Assembly (NCBI GenBank): GCA_031551875.1
Contig: JAVBNA010000018.1
Coordinates: 1-64,000 of the forward strand
Length of the DNA stretch: 64,000 nucleotides
Direction: 5' to 3'
DNA from: JAVBNA01 sp031551875
Lineage (GTDB): Bacteria; Bacillota; Clostridia; Oscillospirales; Acutalibacteraceae
The notes below the pieces were generated by a model. The model saw only the letters and a list, made by a program, of their open reading frames with translations. It was not told the origin of the DNA and did no database searches. Of the stretch, positions 15,719-24,250 are shown piece by piece. How positions within the stretch are numbered: position 1 is the stretch's first letter; each line of letters starts with the position of its first letter. Both the position numbers and the translations under genes were made by a program.

Positions 15719-16870
15719 TTATTTGGTGCTCAGGCAGCGCAGCAAATAGACAAAGGTCAGCGGAAAGGAGATGGCCTCCACCGCCTCGGTCGACTTGATG
15801 TCCACCGTGCACAGCGGCTTGTCGTCAATGGAATAGACGATTTCGCCCACTTTCTGCCCCTGCTCCACCGGCGCTTCCAGCGTTTCACTGACCGTCACCT
15901 TGCACTGCACCTCGGCGGCGCGCCCCTTGGGCACGAGCACCGGCGCGGGCAGGTCGCATTCCACCCCGACCTCCGAATTCATACCCCCGGTCACCGGAAT
16001 GGGCACAAAGGGCTCCTCAGGCAGCGCGGGCGTCGTCATCTCAAAGCTCGCAAAGCCGGTGTCCAGGAGCTTTTTCGCGCCGTTAAACCGGTCGTTGCTT
16101 GACTCTCCGCCCAAAATCACCGCGACAAAGGACAACCCGTCTCGTTCGGCAGTCGCCGTGAGACAGGAACCCGCCAGACTTGTGGTTCCGGTCTTGAGGC
16201 CTGTGATGCCCTGATACGTTTTGATTAATCTGTTGGTATTCACAAGCTCTGTCTTGCCCCCGCGCAGGGAATCCATCCAGACCAGGGAATACTCCTTGAT
16301 CTTTTCGTGCTTGACCAGCTCGGCCGACATCAGCGCCACGTCGTAGGCCGAGGTGTACTGCCCTGTCTCATCGAGGCCGTTGGCGTTGATAAAGTGGGTG
16401 TTTTTCATGCCCAGCTGGGCCGCCCGCTCATTCATCAGCTCGACAAAGGAGCCCTCACTGCCCGCCACATGCTCCGCAAGCGAGGTCGCCGCGTCGTTGG
16501 CGGAGGCAATGACCGTCGCCTTGAGCAGCTCGTCGACCGTCATCTCCTCCCCCGGCTCCAGCCAGATCTGTGACCCGCCCATTTGTGCGGCGTGCTCACT
16601 GGTGGCGATCTTGTCTTCAAGGTGGATCCGCCCGCTGTCCAGCGCTTCCATCACAAGCAGCAGGGTCATCACCTTGGTGATCGAGGCACAGCTGCGCTGT
16701 TCATCCTTGTTTTTTTCAAAGACAATCTGTCCTGATTTTCCCTCGATCAGCACCGCCGAAGCCGCCTTGATCTCGTCGGCCGTCACAGCGTTTGCGCGCA
16801 CGGGTGCGGACATACACAGCAAAAGAACCGCAGCCAATACCAAAACAACAACACGTTTGACACTCTTCAA
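15719..16870 (-). CDS. D-alanyl-D-alanine carboxypeptidase (DacF/PBP5 family)
   Basis: A 383-aa low-molecular-weight penicillin-binding protein that trims the terminal D-Ala from peptidoglycan stem peptides outside the membrane. A signal peptide covers residues 1-27. The serine active site is SITK (63-66), followed by SAN (123-125) and KTG (226-228), all in the correct order. A PBP5-type beta domain follows. The protein ends with a hydrophobic segment and LRCLSTK, probably the membrane anchor. In sporulating relatives DacF and DacB act on spore cortex; which role applies here cannot be told. GAGGAGGG precedes the ATG. Confidence 0.93.
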   Translation of the reverse strand: MKSVKRVVVLVLAAVLLLCMSAPVRANAVTADEIKAASAVLIEGKSGQIVFEKNKDEQRSCASITKVMTLLLVMEALDSGRIHLEDKIATSEHAAQMGGSQIWLEPGEEMTVDELLKATVIASANDAATSLAEHVAGSEGSFVELMNERAAQLGMKNTHFINANGLDETGQYTSAYDVALMSAELVKHEKIKEYSLVWMDSLRGGKTELVNTNRLIKTYQGITGLKTGTTSLAGSCLTATAERDGLSFVAVILGGESSNDRFNGAKKLLDTGFASFEMTTPALPEEPFVPIPVTGGMNSEVGVECDLPAPVLVPKGRAAEVQCKVTVSETLEAPVEQGQKVGEIVYSIDDKPLCTVDIKSTEAVEAISFPLTFVYLLRCLSTK

Positions 16871-16944
16871 AATAAGCCCTCCTCATTTCGGAATAGTAAT
16901 GTCTATGCGCTTTGTGCGTCATTTAGGCTTGTTTTCTTTTTTCA

Positions 16945-16984
16945 CGGCAAAAAGCGCCGCGCTCGCACAGAGCACAGCGCTTTT
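16945..16984 (-). terminator. Terminator of the mltG-U32 unit
   Basis: On the minus strand, AAAAGCGC pairs with GCGCTTTT around a GC-rich loop and runs into TTTTTGCC. It directly abuts the U32 peptidase stop codon. Confidence 0.7.
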
Positions 16985-18199
16985 CTATGCTTTTGTATTG
17001 GGACGGCGCACAATAAAGCCCTTCCCGAGCGGTGTGTCATAGGGCACATCTACCGTCATGACCGGGTGGGGTGCAACGTCAATGGCGCTGCCCTCCCCGT
17101 CATACATCTCCTCCGGCACGAAAACAACCGGCTTTTTGCCCGGCACAAGGATCTCAAGCGGCTCGCCTCTGAAAAACCGCCCGCGCTGGGAAAGCCTCAT
17201 CCGCCCGTCCGCATATCCCTCCACCAGCGCAAGAAAGTCGTCGCCCCGGATATACCCGCCGGCGTCGGTCGACTGGCCCGGCTCGCTCCCCAGATAAAAT
17301 CCTGTGCTATAGGGGCGGTGGCTGACCTTGTGCACCTCGTCAGTAATCCAGGCGCTGACGCCTTCCTTGCCGGCCAGGTACTCGTCCACGGCGCATCGGT
17401 ACGCATTTGTCGCCACCCCCGCATAATATGCGGTCTTGGCGCGCCCTTCAATTTTCAGGCTTGTGACACCCGCCTGCGCGAGTGCGGGGATGTGCTCGAT
17501 CATGCACAGATCCCTCGCATTGAACAGGTACGTACCGTCTTTGTCCTCCTCAAGCGGGAAATACTGTCCCGGACGCTTTTCCTCCACAACGGCATACTTC
17601 CAGCGGCAGGGCTGGGCGCAGTCACCATGGTTGGCGTCCCGTCCGGTCAGGTAGCCCGACAGCAGGCAGCGCCCCGAAAAGGAAACGCACATGGCGCCGT
17701 GCACAAATGCTTCAATCTCCAGATCCGCGGGTGTTTTGGCGCGCAGCGCGGCAATTTCCTCCAGGGACATCTCCCGTGCCAGCACGACGCGGGAGGCACC
17801 CAATTCATGAAACATGTTGGCCGCTTCAAAGTTGACCACGCCCGCCTGGGTGGAGATGTGCACAGGCACGCGGGGCGCGTGGCGTTTGCACAGGCGCAAC
17901 ACGCCCAGATCGGACACAATCAGCCCGTCCGCCCCTGCGTCCTGCGCCTCCTCCAGAAAGGCGGGCAGGCGCTCTATCTCCCCGTTTCGGGGTAGGGCGT
18001 TACAGGCCAGATAGACGCTCACGCCCCGTTTATGCGCAAAGCGCACCGCCTCCTGCAGCTCTTCATCCGAAAAGTTTTGGGGGGCGGAGCGCATTCCGAA
18101 GGCCTTACCGGCCAGGTAAACCGCATCCGCGCCGTACAGCACCGCTGTACGAAGGCGTTCGGGATCCCCGGCCGGAGCCAATACTTCCAGTGGTTTCAA
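16985..18199 (-). CDS. Peptidase U32 family protein
   Basis: About 404 aa, a U32 peptidase/YrrO-like protein. U32 members include collagenase-like proteases and RNA or cofactor hydroxylation factors such as RlhA and UbiU, several of them Fe-S proteins, so protease activity should not be assumed. The N-terminus KPLEVLAPAGDPERLRTAVLYGADAVYL and the signature EAFVHGAMCVSFSGRCLLSGYLTGRDANHGDCAQPCRW with its cysteines are diagnostic. I place the start at a TTG (18199) with GGGGGAG five bases upstream, because it matches the usual family N-terminus. An in-frame ATG at 18256 next to the mltG stop would add 19 residues. It is the last gene before a terminator. Confidence 0.92.
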   Translation of the reverse strand: MKPLEVLAPAGDPERLRTAVLYGADAVYLAGKAFGMRSAPQNFSDEELQEAVRFAHKRGVSVYLACNALPRNGEIERLPAFLEEAQDAGADGLIVSDLGVLRLCKRHAPRVPVHISTQAGVVNFEAANMFHELGASRVVLAREMSLEEIAALRAKTPADLEIEAFVHGAMCVSFSGRCLLSGYLTGRDANHGDCAQPCRWKYAVVEEKRPGQYFPLEEDKDGTYLFNARDLCMIEHIPALAQAGVTSLKIEGRAKTAYYAGVATNAYRCAVDEYLAGKEGVSAWITDEVHKVSHRPYSTGFYLGSEPGQSTDAGGYIRGDDFLALVEGYADGRMRLSQRGRFFRGEPLEILVPGKKPVVFVPEEMYDGEGSAIDVAPHPVMTVDVPYDTPLGKGFIVRRPNTKA

Positions 18200-18257
18200 T
18201 AGTGCTCCCCCGTGTTTCAACCTAATTCGCTGTTTTATCGGGCTGCTGGTCGGCATC

Positions 18258-19646
18258 CTACGGATTCATCTCGTCAATAAGATTGTCTTCCTCGCTGCTG
18301 GTGTCCTTCTTTTTCACCGACTCCGCATAGCTAACATTCTCATCATGCTTGGACTTAGTTCTCGCATAGTAGAACTTTCCGTTGGCATCATTGACAAAAT
18401 ACTGGTAGTCTGTGTTTGCGGGGTTTATGGCGGCGCGGATGGCATCCAGGCCGGGATTGCAAATCGGTCCGGGCGGCAGCCCTTTCAGCTTGTAGGTGTT
18501 GTACCGGCTTCCTTCCTTGAACTCGCCCTCTAAAAGCGCGGCCGGAACCGCTTCCCTGTTGGGGTAGGGATACCAATAGGTTACGTCAGATCCCAGCCAC
18601 TGATTGTCTTTGGACTTCAGACGGTTGTGGAAGCATCCGGAAATCATCTTCATGTCGTCCGGCTTGCTGGCCTCCTTCTGAATGATGGACGCCAGTGTGA
18701 GGATGTCATCCACCGACATGTCCAACTCCTTGCCCTTTTCGATGATTTCAGCCGTAATACGGACGCGGAAGCCCTCGTCAATGAACTTCTTGACCACCGT
18801 TTCAGGATCCTCGCTGAGGTAGAACTGATAGGTGTCGGGGAACAGATAGCCCTCCAGACGGTAGTAACGCTCATCAGCATTGTCGATCTCGTTTACGTAA
18901 TCGTTTTTAATGGTTGTTGTTTTGACCGCCGCGATGAACGCGTCCGCCGAACAAACCTTATTCTCCTCCAGACGCTTGGCAATCTGCTCTACGCTATAGC
19001 CCTCTGGGAAGGTCACCTTTACGATGTCGGTACGCTTGAGATTCGTCGCCATATAGGTGTTCAGAGCCTGATAATCCATGCTTGTGTCAAGCTGGTATGT
19101 ACCAAACCGGTACTTGGCATGGGTCATGTCCGAATAGAGCTTATAGAACCATTCTTCCTGAATGAGCCCCGCTTCTTTCAGAAGGGCGGACACATCATCA
19201 ATGCTCGCATTTTCCGGCACGATGATTGTGCATTTCTTTTCCCCTTTGTTGACACCAAGCATGTCGTTGATGCCCGCAATGAGCGTTTGAGAAATGATGA
19301 CCGCGACAATACAGATGACAATAAAATAGATCATCTTGTACAGACAGCCGTTCTTCTTTTTTGGTTTTTTCTTTTTGGGCGCGCGGTCATTACTGACGCG
19401 GTTGTCCGGTCTGCGCGACGGAGGCGTCCCCGACGGCCGACGGCGCTCCCCGTCAGGACGCGGCCTGCGGGGGGGCGGTGTCCGTTTTATGCTGCCGGTA
19501 TTCTCCACGTCGGTATCTTCGAGAAGGCTTTCATCAAACTCATCGGCTGAATTGAGAACCTCATCAAGCTTATCGTCGTCAATAGAAATCTGAAAATTGC
19601 CTGAGCGGCCCGACGAGGAATTGTCCCGATCATATTGTTCGCTCAT
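18258..19646 (-). CDS. mltG: Endolytic transglycosylase MltG
   Basis: MltG, 462 aa, cleaves nascent glycan strands and is thought to end their elongation. Residues 1-100 are a cytosolic Pro/Arg/Asp-rich tail. One transmembrane helix (about 103-124) follows, then a LysM-like region and the YceG catalytic domain with LASIIQKEAS, where the conserved Glu sits, and YNTYKLKGLPPGPICNPG near 390. The long charged N-terminal tail is common in Gram-positive MltG. It is followed directly by the U32 gene and preceded, 16 bases away, by the MTHFS gene, so the block 20.8 to 17.0 kb is likely one operon. Confidence 0.95.
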   Translation of the reverse strand: MSEQYDRDNSSSGRSGNFQISIDDDKLDEVLNSADEFDESLLEDTDVENTGSIKRTPPPRRPRPDGERRRPSGTPPSRRPDNRVSNDRAPKKKKPKKKNGCLYKMIYFIVICIVAVIISQTLIAGINDMLGVNKGEKKCTIIVPENASIDDVSALLKEAGLIQEEWFYKLYSDMTHAKYRFGTYQLDTSMDYQALNTYMATNLKRTDIVKVTFPEGYSVEQIAKRLEENKVCSADAFIAAVKTTTIKNDYVNEIDNADERYYRLEGYLFPDTYQFYLSEDPETVVKKFIDEGFRVRITAEIIEKGKELDMSVDDILTLASIIQKEASKPDDMKMISGCFHNRLKSKDNQWLGSDVTYWYPYPNREAVPAALLEGEFKEGSRYNTYKLKGLPPGPICNPGLDAIRAAINPANTDYQYFVNDANGKFYYARTKSKHDENVSYAESVKKKDTSSEEDNLIDEMNP

Positions 19647-19662
19647 AGAAAACCCTCCATAC

Positions 19663-20313
19663 TCATTCTGAATGGCTTATCCCGGACTGCTGCGCACCGG
19701 GTGATGCGGCCGATACCCGTTCGCCGCACCGAGAGGTGTACCGGATGTAACGTTCGGTGATCAGCAGGTCTACGCTGCGGTCATATTGCCCGTGAGGCAG
19801 CTTCCACTGGACACACTCGGAGTAGCACAGCCCAACCGAGAAGCCCTCAAATGTACTCATAAAACGGTCGTAATATCCCTTGCCGTAGCCCAACCGGAAG
19901 CCCGTCGAATCAAAGCACAGTCCCGGCACCACGCACAGAGCCTCGGTGTATTCCTCCACCAGCTCATGACGTCCGGGCACCGGCTCGAGTACGCCGAACG
20001 CCCCCGACTTCAGCTCAGAAAGCCCGCCGATCCAGTAAAACTCCATATCACGGGTACCGGGCACGCAGCGGGGCACGGCCACCCGTTTCCCATCCTTCAG
20101 CGCCCGCCCGATCAGGGCGTGGGTGTCCACCTCGATGTCCTTGGACACATAAGCAAACACTATTTTACACTGCTTATACTGCTTTAATCCACACAGCACG
20201 TCGAGCATCTTTTTATCATGCGCGGATTTCCGTCCGGGCGGCATCCCAGTGCGTACGGCACGGCAGCGCTCACGAATGCGCATTTTGATCTGACGAATGT
20301 CTCTCATGGGCAT
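19663..20313 (-). CDS. 5-formyltetrahydrofolate cyclo-ligase
   Basis: A 216-aa MTHFS/YgfA-type enzyme that converts 5-formyl-THF to 5,10-methenyl-THF using ATP, clearing a folate storage form. Visible marks are the Arg/Lys-rich N-terminal helix, FAYVSKDIEVDTHAL, and the C-terminal DSTGFRLGYGKGYYDRF signature. The start at 20313 has AAGGGGAG upstream. It overlaps the end of the upstream DJ-1-like gene by 10 bases. Other folate enzymes in the window (thyX, metF, metH) are in separate units. Confidence 0.93.
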   Translation of the reverse strand: MPMRDIRQIKMRIRERCRAVRTGMPPGRKSAHDKKMLDVLCGLKQYKQCKIVFAYVSKDIEVDTHALIGRALKDGKRVAVPRCVPGTRDMEFYWIGGLSELKSGAFGVLEPVPGRHELVEEYTEALCVVPGLCFDSTGFRLGYGKGYYDRFMSTFEGFSVGLCYSECVQWKLPHGQYDRSVDLLITERYIRYTSRCGERVSAASPGAQQSGISHSE

Positions 20314-20846
20314 TGAAGCGCTCCCCTTAATTCTTCGGTTTGATCGTTGTCTGAAATCATCCTGACCAGTTCGAGTGCAAAATCGATTGCCACGCCCGGA
20401 CCTTTGGCTGTCAGAATAAATCCGTCGCGGCACACGCCCTCACCGGGCGGGATCTGGGCACCGTAAAGCTCCTCCTCATAGCCGGGGTAGCACACGGCGT
20501 ACTTCTCGCGCAGCAGCCCCAGATGTCCCAGAATGGAGGGCGCCGCACAGATCGCGCCGATGTATTTGTTCTCCGAGATACAGTAGTCAATCGTACCGCG
20601 CACAAAGGGGGACTTTTCAAGATTTTGAGTACCGGGCTGTCCGCCGGGCAGCACAAGCATCTCGATATCCTCGGAGCTCATCTCACAGTCGCGTATGTCA
20701 GTCTGAATGGTTATGCCGTGGCTGCCGGTGATGGTTTTGCCGCCGATGCCCACTGATCTGACCGGCAGTTCCGCGCGGCGCAGCACATCAAGCACGGCGA
20801 TGGCTTCGGTCTCCTCAAAGCCCTCGGCCAATAACACATAAATCAT
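20304..20846 (-). CDS. DJ-1/PfpI family protein
   Basis: A 180-aa DJ-1/ThiJ/PfpI-superfamily protein. The N-terminus IYVLLAEGFEETEAIAVLDVLRRA holds the conserved Glu, and GAICAAPSILGHLG near residue 105 holds the nucleophile-elbow cysteine. TAKGPGVAIDFALELV near the end is typical of the YajL/DJ-1 branch. Members act as deglycases, chaperones or redox sensors; the exact activity here cannot be deduced. GAGGAG precedes the ATG at 20846. It is translationally overlapped with the MTHFS gene. Confidence 0.9.
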   Translation of the reverse strand: MIYVLLAEGFEETEAIAVLDVLRRAELPVRSVGIGGKTITGSHGITIQTDIRDCEMSSEDIEMLVLPGGQPGTQNLEKSPFVRGTIDYCISENKYIGAICAAPSILGHLGLLREKYAVCYPGYEEELYGAQIPPGEGVCRDGFILTAKGPGVAIDFALELVRMISDNDQTEELRGALQCP

Positions 20847-20877
20847 AAGTTGTCTCCTCGCTTTCTGCCTTTTCGCG

Positions 20878-21753
20878 TCAGTCGAGCGGCAGCCCCACAT
20901 AGCCTTGCGGGCTGCACAGCACCGGTGCCGCGCCAAGTGGCTTAATCATCGAAAAATGTATTTTGTGTCCCGGTGTTTTAAACGGGGATGCGCCTGGCGC
21001 AAACCGAAATGCGATTGTATTAAAGTCTAATTTTACCATTTGTCCTATCAATTTGTCAAAGGATTTCTCCAAAGCTACACATTCCTGTACCTCCAGCCCG
21101 CCTTCGGGCAGGGGGCGAACCAAGGCATAGCCCCCGTCTGCGCAGAGCACCTGTCCGCCGTAAACGCCTTGCAGCGCCTGTGCACGGACAATCGCGGCGG
21201 CATCCCACAAAAGGCTGCCCGGACGTCCCCGCAGAAATTCTCCGCGGATATGGGCGATACGGGCAAAGTCAGGCACGGACGGCTTTGTATCCTCTTCCCC
21301 GTCCCGGCTGTGCAGCCAGTCCAGGCACTCAGCACGGGTGAGCGTAACCAGCTCCACACAGGTGTGCTCACGGTAGCCATGGAGGGCATAATAATCAAAC
21401 AAGCCCCCATTCGCGGGCACCAGCACGCTGAAGCAGTCTCCGCGCGCGCGGCCAACCTCCCAAGCAAATTGAAGCAGCTCGGTCATGACGCCCCGGCCGC
21501 GGAATTCGGGCAGGGTTGCGGCGGCGTAGATATAATGACAGGGATAGTCCTCCCGCTCGCCGCGCAGTGCCGCCGGCAGTATATAGAGAGCGGCGGCGGG
21601 TTTTCCGTCCACATCGGCTGTCACGCAGTCGCCGGGAGCAAAAAAATCAGTAAAGAAGAGGTCGATGGCCTCATTGGTATCGTCAAAGCTTTTTCCCCAC
21701 AGACGCTTCAAAAAGGGAATGTCGGCAGGGGATGCGCGTCTGCACGAAATCAT
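20878..21753 (-). CDS. GNAT family N-acetyltransferase
   Basis: A 291-aa protein with an N-terminal GNAT domain. The acetyl-CoA loop is LPEFRGRGVMTELLQFAWEVG, followed by SVLVPANGGLFDYYALHGY. A C-terminal half of about 150 residues follows, as in Eis-like two-domain acetyltransferases. The acceptor is unknown. Its ATG overlaps the stop of the upstream DUF2156 gene (ATGA type), so the two are translationally coupled. Both proteins have a GNAT-type fold, suggesting related acyl-transfer roles. Confidence 0.85.
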   Translation of the reverse strand: MISCRRASPADIPFLKRLWGKSFDDTNEAIDLFFTDFFAPGDCVTADVDGKPAAALYILPAALRGEREDYPCHYIYAAATLPEFRGRGVMTELLQFAWEVGRARGDCFSVLVPANGGLFDYYALHGYREHTCVELVTLTRAECLDWLHSRDGEEDTKPSVPDFARIAHIRGEFLRGRPGSLLWDAAAIVRAQALQGVYGGQVLCADGGYALVRPLPEGGLEVQECVALEKSFDKLIGQMVKLDFNTIAFRFAPGASPFKTPGHKIHFSMIKPLGAAPVLCSPQGYVGLPLD

Positions 21754-22691
21754 AACGCAATTGGAGCGTCCTTAGGCACGGCAAGATGCTTTTCCAGCAA
21801 AATTTCCGGCTTATAGGACAGCTTGGCCTTGCGAAGCCCTTCAATCCCCAGATCCTCCTCCCGGTTGATGTACCGGTAATCAGACAGGTTGTGGGCGGCA
21901 AACTGGTTGTTGATCACGGGATAGGCGCCCTCAAAGCCGGGCAGCGTCTTTTCAAAGTGAATGACAAAGGTGTCCTGATTGAGGCGTTCGCCGCACGTAA
22001 AGGCGACCACTCTGCCGTCCACGCGGATCAGGCCGCCCTTGAATTCCAGCTCGAAATAGTGCCGGAACGCACGGTAGATCGCGCAGAATTCGGGGTCGCT
22101 TTCCACGGTGCAGTCGACGCCGCTCTTCTCCCGGCACCACAGCTGGCCGACTTCGAGACATTCATTCAGGTTTTCCGCCGTGATATCCTCATACTGCCAC
22201 TCATGCTCGCGGCTGAACTTAGAGATATGGTTGCGTTTGCCGTGGTATTTTTTGCCCGAAAGCAGGGACAGATCCTGGGCGTTGTAAATATAGTCAAAGG
22301 AGTCGCGCTGCGGCCGGTATTCAAAATAGCCGGGGAACGCCTCCTCAAGCGCGGGCATCATATCGCCGCACACGCCGTGAAGCACAAGGGGCTGGCTCTG
22401 CGCGTCAGCGAAATCCTTCATGACATGCAGCGCGACGGTCAGATCTCCCCGGCCCGCCGGGAAGGAGAAGGAGCGTTTGCCGCGCACCAGCAAAAAATCC
22501 TCAAAACGGGCGACGTGCGTGCCATAATGGTATGACCAGATGTAGGCCGCGCCAAAGGCGTGCTCGCAGCCCATGTAATTCGCTTCGGACAGAAGCTCGT
22601 CCATCCATGGTTTATCGGACAGGGCCGGACGCCTGAAGTTCAGGCTGGCCGCAGTCGCTATGCTTTGTGTGATACATTCCTGTGTGCCCAT
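21750..22691 (-). CDS. DUF2156 protein (MprF C-terminal-like acyltransferase fold)
   Basis: A 313-aa protein of the DUF2156 family, whose fold is that of the aminoacyl-transferring C-terminal domain of MprF, with two tandem GNAT-like halves. It has no membrane segments, so it is a soluble stand-alone form. Marks are YIWSYHYGTHVARFEDFLLV, the GKKYHGKRNHISKF motif near residue 155, and INREEDLGIEGLRKAKLSYKPE at the end. The start at 22691 has GGGAG upstream and lies inside the last codons of tmk. Substrate unknown; an aminoacyl-tRNA-dependent transfer is a family-based guess. Confidence 0.85.
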   Translation of the reverse strand: MGTQECITQSIATAASLNFRRPALSDKPWMDELLSEANYMGCEHAFGAAYIWSYHYGTHVARFEDFLLVRGKRSFSFPAGRGDLTVALHVMKDFADAQSQPLVLHGVCGDMMPALEEAFPGYFEYRPQRDSFDYIYNAQDLSLLSGKKYHGKRNHISKFSREHEWQYEDITAENLNECLEVGQLWCREKSGVDCTVESDPEFCAIYRAFRHYFELEFKGGLIRVDGRVVAFTCGERLNQDTFVIHFEKTLPGFEGAYPVINNQFAAHNLSDYRYINREEDLGIEGLRKAKLSYKPEILLEKHLAVPKDAPIAL

Positions 22692-22696
22692 ACTAT

Positions 22697-23356
22697 TTAA
22701 TCTCCCAACGTCAGGGTCAATATTTCCTCCGCAATCGTCTGAGGCGGCCGCATCTGCCCGTCGTGCGCGCAGTGCACGGTCATCCAGCCCGGCTGCTGTG
22801 CTGCGTACAGCGCCGCTTTGCGGCACCGGCGCAAAAAGGAGAGATCCCTTTCGTGTATATCTTTCTTCCCCGCGTCGCCCCTATACCTCTCCAGCAGCAA
22901 AAGCTGTGAAACCTCGATGGGTACATCGAGATAAAGCACCAGATCGGGTCTGGGCAGCGCAAGCTTTTCATATTCAAAATCGGAAAGCCAACTGAGATAT
23001 TCATCCCACCGCTCCTCAGGCAGCTTGGACATCTGATAGATCGCGTTGGAGGTGGTATACCGGTCGGCCAGAATGGTTTTCTCCGAGAGGTAGTCGCCCT
23101 TCCAGTGCTTCAAAAAGCTGGCCACCCGGTCGGCCGCGTAAAACAGCGACGCCTGATAAGGGCCGACGTCGTCCGGATCGTCGCCGAACTCTCCGCCCAA
23201 ATACATTTTTACCAGCGCGGAGGAGGGCTCGTCATAATCGGGAAAGGAAATTTTCCGCACCCGCTCGCCCCGCGCCGCAAGCGCGTCGCACAGCAGCGCT
23301 GTCTGCGTGCCCTTCCCGCTGCCGTCCAAGCCTTCCACCACAATCAGTTTTCCCAC
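22697..23356 (-). CDS. tmk: Thymidylate kinase
   Basis: Tmk, 219 aa, phosphorylates dTMP to dTDP. The P-loop EGLDGSGKGT is at residues 8-17, DRYTTSNAIYQ follows near 95, and DLVLYLDVP near 130. I chose a GTG start at 23356 with GAGGGG six bases upstream, since the protein then begins with the family-typical GKLIVVEG; an ATG five codons earlier is possible. The gene follows thyX by 11 bases, so dTMP synthesis and its first phosphorylation are encoded together. Confidence 0.95.
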   Translation of the reverse strand: MGKLIVVEGLDGSGKGTQTALLCDALAARGERVRKISFPDYDEPSSALVKMYLGGEFGDDPDDVGPYQASLFYAADRVASFLKHWKGDYLSEKTILADRYTTSNAIYQMSKLPEERWDEYLSWLSDFEYEKLALPRPDLVLYLDVPIEVSQLLLLERYRGDAGKKDIHERDLSFLRRCRKAALYAAQQPGWMTVHCAHDGQMRPPQTIAEEILTLTLGD

Positions 23357-23367
23357 ACAAACGCCCC

Positions 23368-24153
23368 TCAATCAATGTCTTCCTTGACCGCGTGGATGGC
23401 GCGGAACCGGTACTGAATGTCATCCATTTTTCCGCAGGTCATTTTACCCTCAGGACAACGGCCGTTTATACAGCGCGGTCCCGCATTTTTAAAAAGGTTG
23501 GGCGCCACGTCGATCACCAGACGGAGCATCTGCGTGGCCACCTCGCGGATCTCCCACTGCGCGCGGTTGCAGCAGCGGTGTACGAAGAAGTTGTGCAGGC
23601 TCCGAGCGTTCATCGTGACGATCATCTTGGTGTTGCAGGCGTTGGGCAGCACGAAGCGCGCGTCCTCAATGGCCGCTTTCTCCGCCGCCTTTTCGGCCTG
23701 TTCCTGCGGCTTGCCCTCATCGAGCAGGCGTTTCAGGTGCTCCTCTTTGAGAATTGCGGTCAGCTCCTCATAGGCCTTCTGATCCTCCTCCATCGACCGA
23801 AGGAAAATCTTTTTTGCCGCGGGAAGCTTCTCGATCTCTGGCGGTGTCACATATTCAAACTGACGCTCGCGGACATAGCGCTGGCTCTGCACGCTGAAAG
23901 ATGCATGACGGTGGCGGGTGATCTGTGCCAGCAGCGAGCGGGACACACCTTCAATGCCGAAGGTGAAATTGGCGTGCTCAATGGGACTTTCGTGCCCAAT
24001 CTCGCTGAGCATGTCCACAAAATCGGCGGCCTTCTGGGTTGTCAGCCCTTCACGGATTCCTTCAATGTCTGTGGAGGAATAGCACAACTTGGCCGCCGCA
24101 GCCACGCTTTTTTCCGGTTCGGGCGTATACGAAATCAAAATAACGGAGGGCAT
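23368..24153 (-). CDS. thyX: Flavin-dependent thymidylate synthase ThyX
   Basis: ThyX, 261 aa, makes dTMP from dUMP with methylene-THF and FAD/NADPH, and is unrelated to ThyA. The diagnostic motif RHRHASFSVQSQR starts at residue 80 and matches the ThyX RHRxxSxxxxSxR pattern. The C-terminal MRLVIDVAPNLFKNAGPRC region carries further nucleotide-binding residues. It has a Glu/Lys-rich helical insertion near 120-155. The start at 24153 has AAAGGAA upstream. A clear promoter lies about 45 bases upstream, making thyX the first gene of thyX-tmk-DUF2156-GNAT. Confidence 0.97.
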   Translation of the reverse strand: MPSVILISYTPEPEKSVAAAAKLCYSSTDIEGIREGLTTQKAADFVDMLSEIGHESPIEHANFTFGIEGVSRSLLAQITRHRHASFSVQSQRYVRERQFEYVTPPEIEKLPAAKKIFLRSMEEDQKAYEELTAILKEEHLKRLLDEGKPQEQAEKAAEKAAIEDARFVLPNACNTKMIVTMNARSLHNFFVHRCCNRAQWEIREVATQMLRLVIDVAPNLFKNAGPRCINGRCPEGKMTCGKMDDIQYRFRAIHAVKEDID

Positions 24154-24196
24154 GTGTATCGGTTCCTTTCTGGACTGTCTTTTTAAAATATAATCC

Positions 24197-24225
24197 ATTA
24201 TAGCAAAACCGCCCCACTTTCGCAA
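24197..24225 (-). promoter_or_regulatory. thyX operon promoter
   Basis: Minus strand TTGCGA (24225-24220), 17-base spacer, perfect TATAAT (24202-24197), followed by a leader of about 40 bases. Confidence 0.7.
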
Positions 24226-24250
24226 GTTACAGGAATGTTAACACTTTGCG

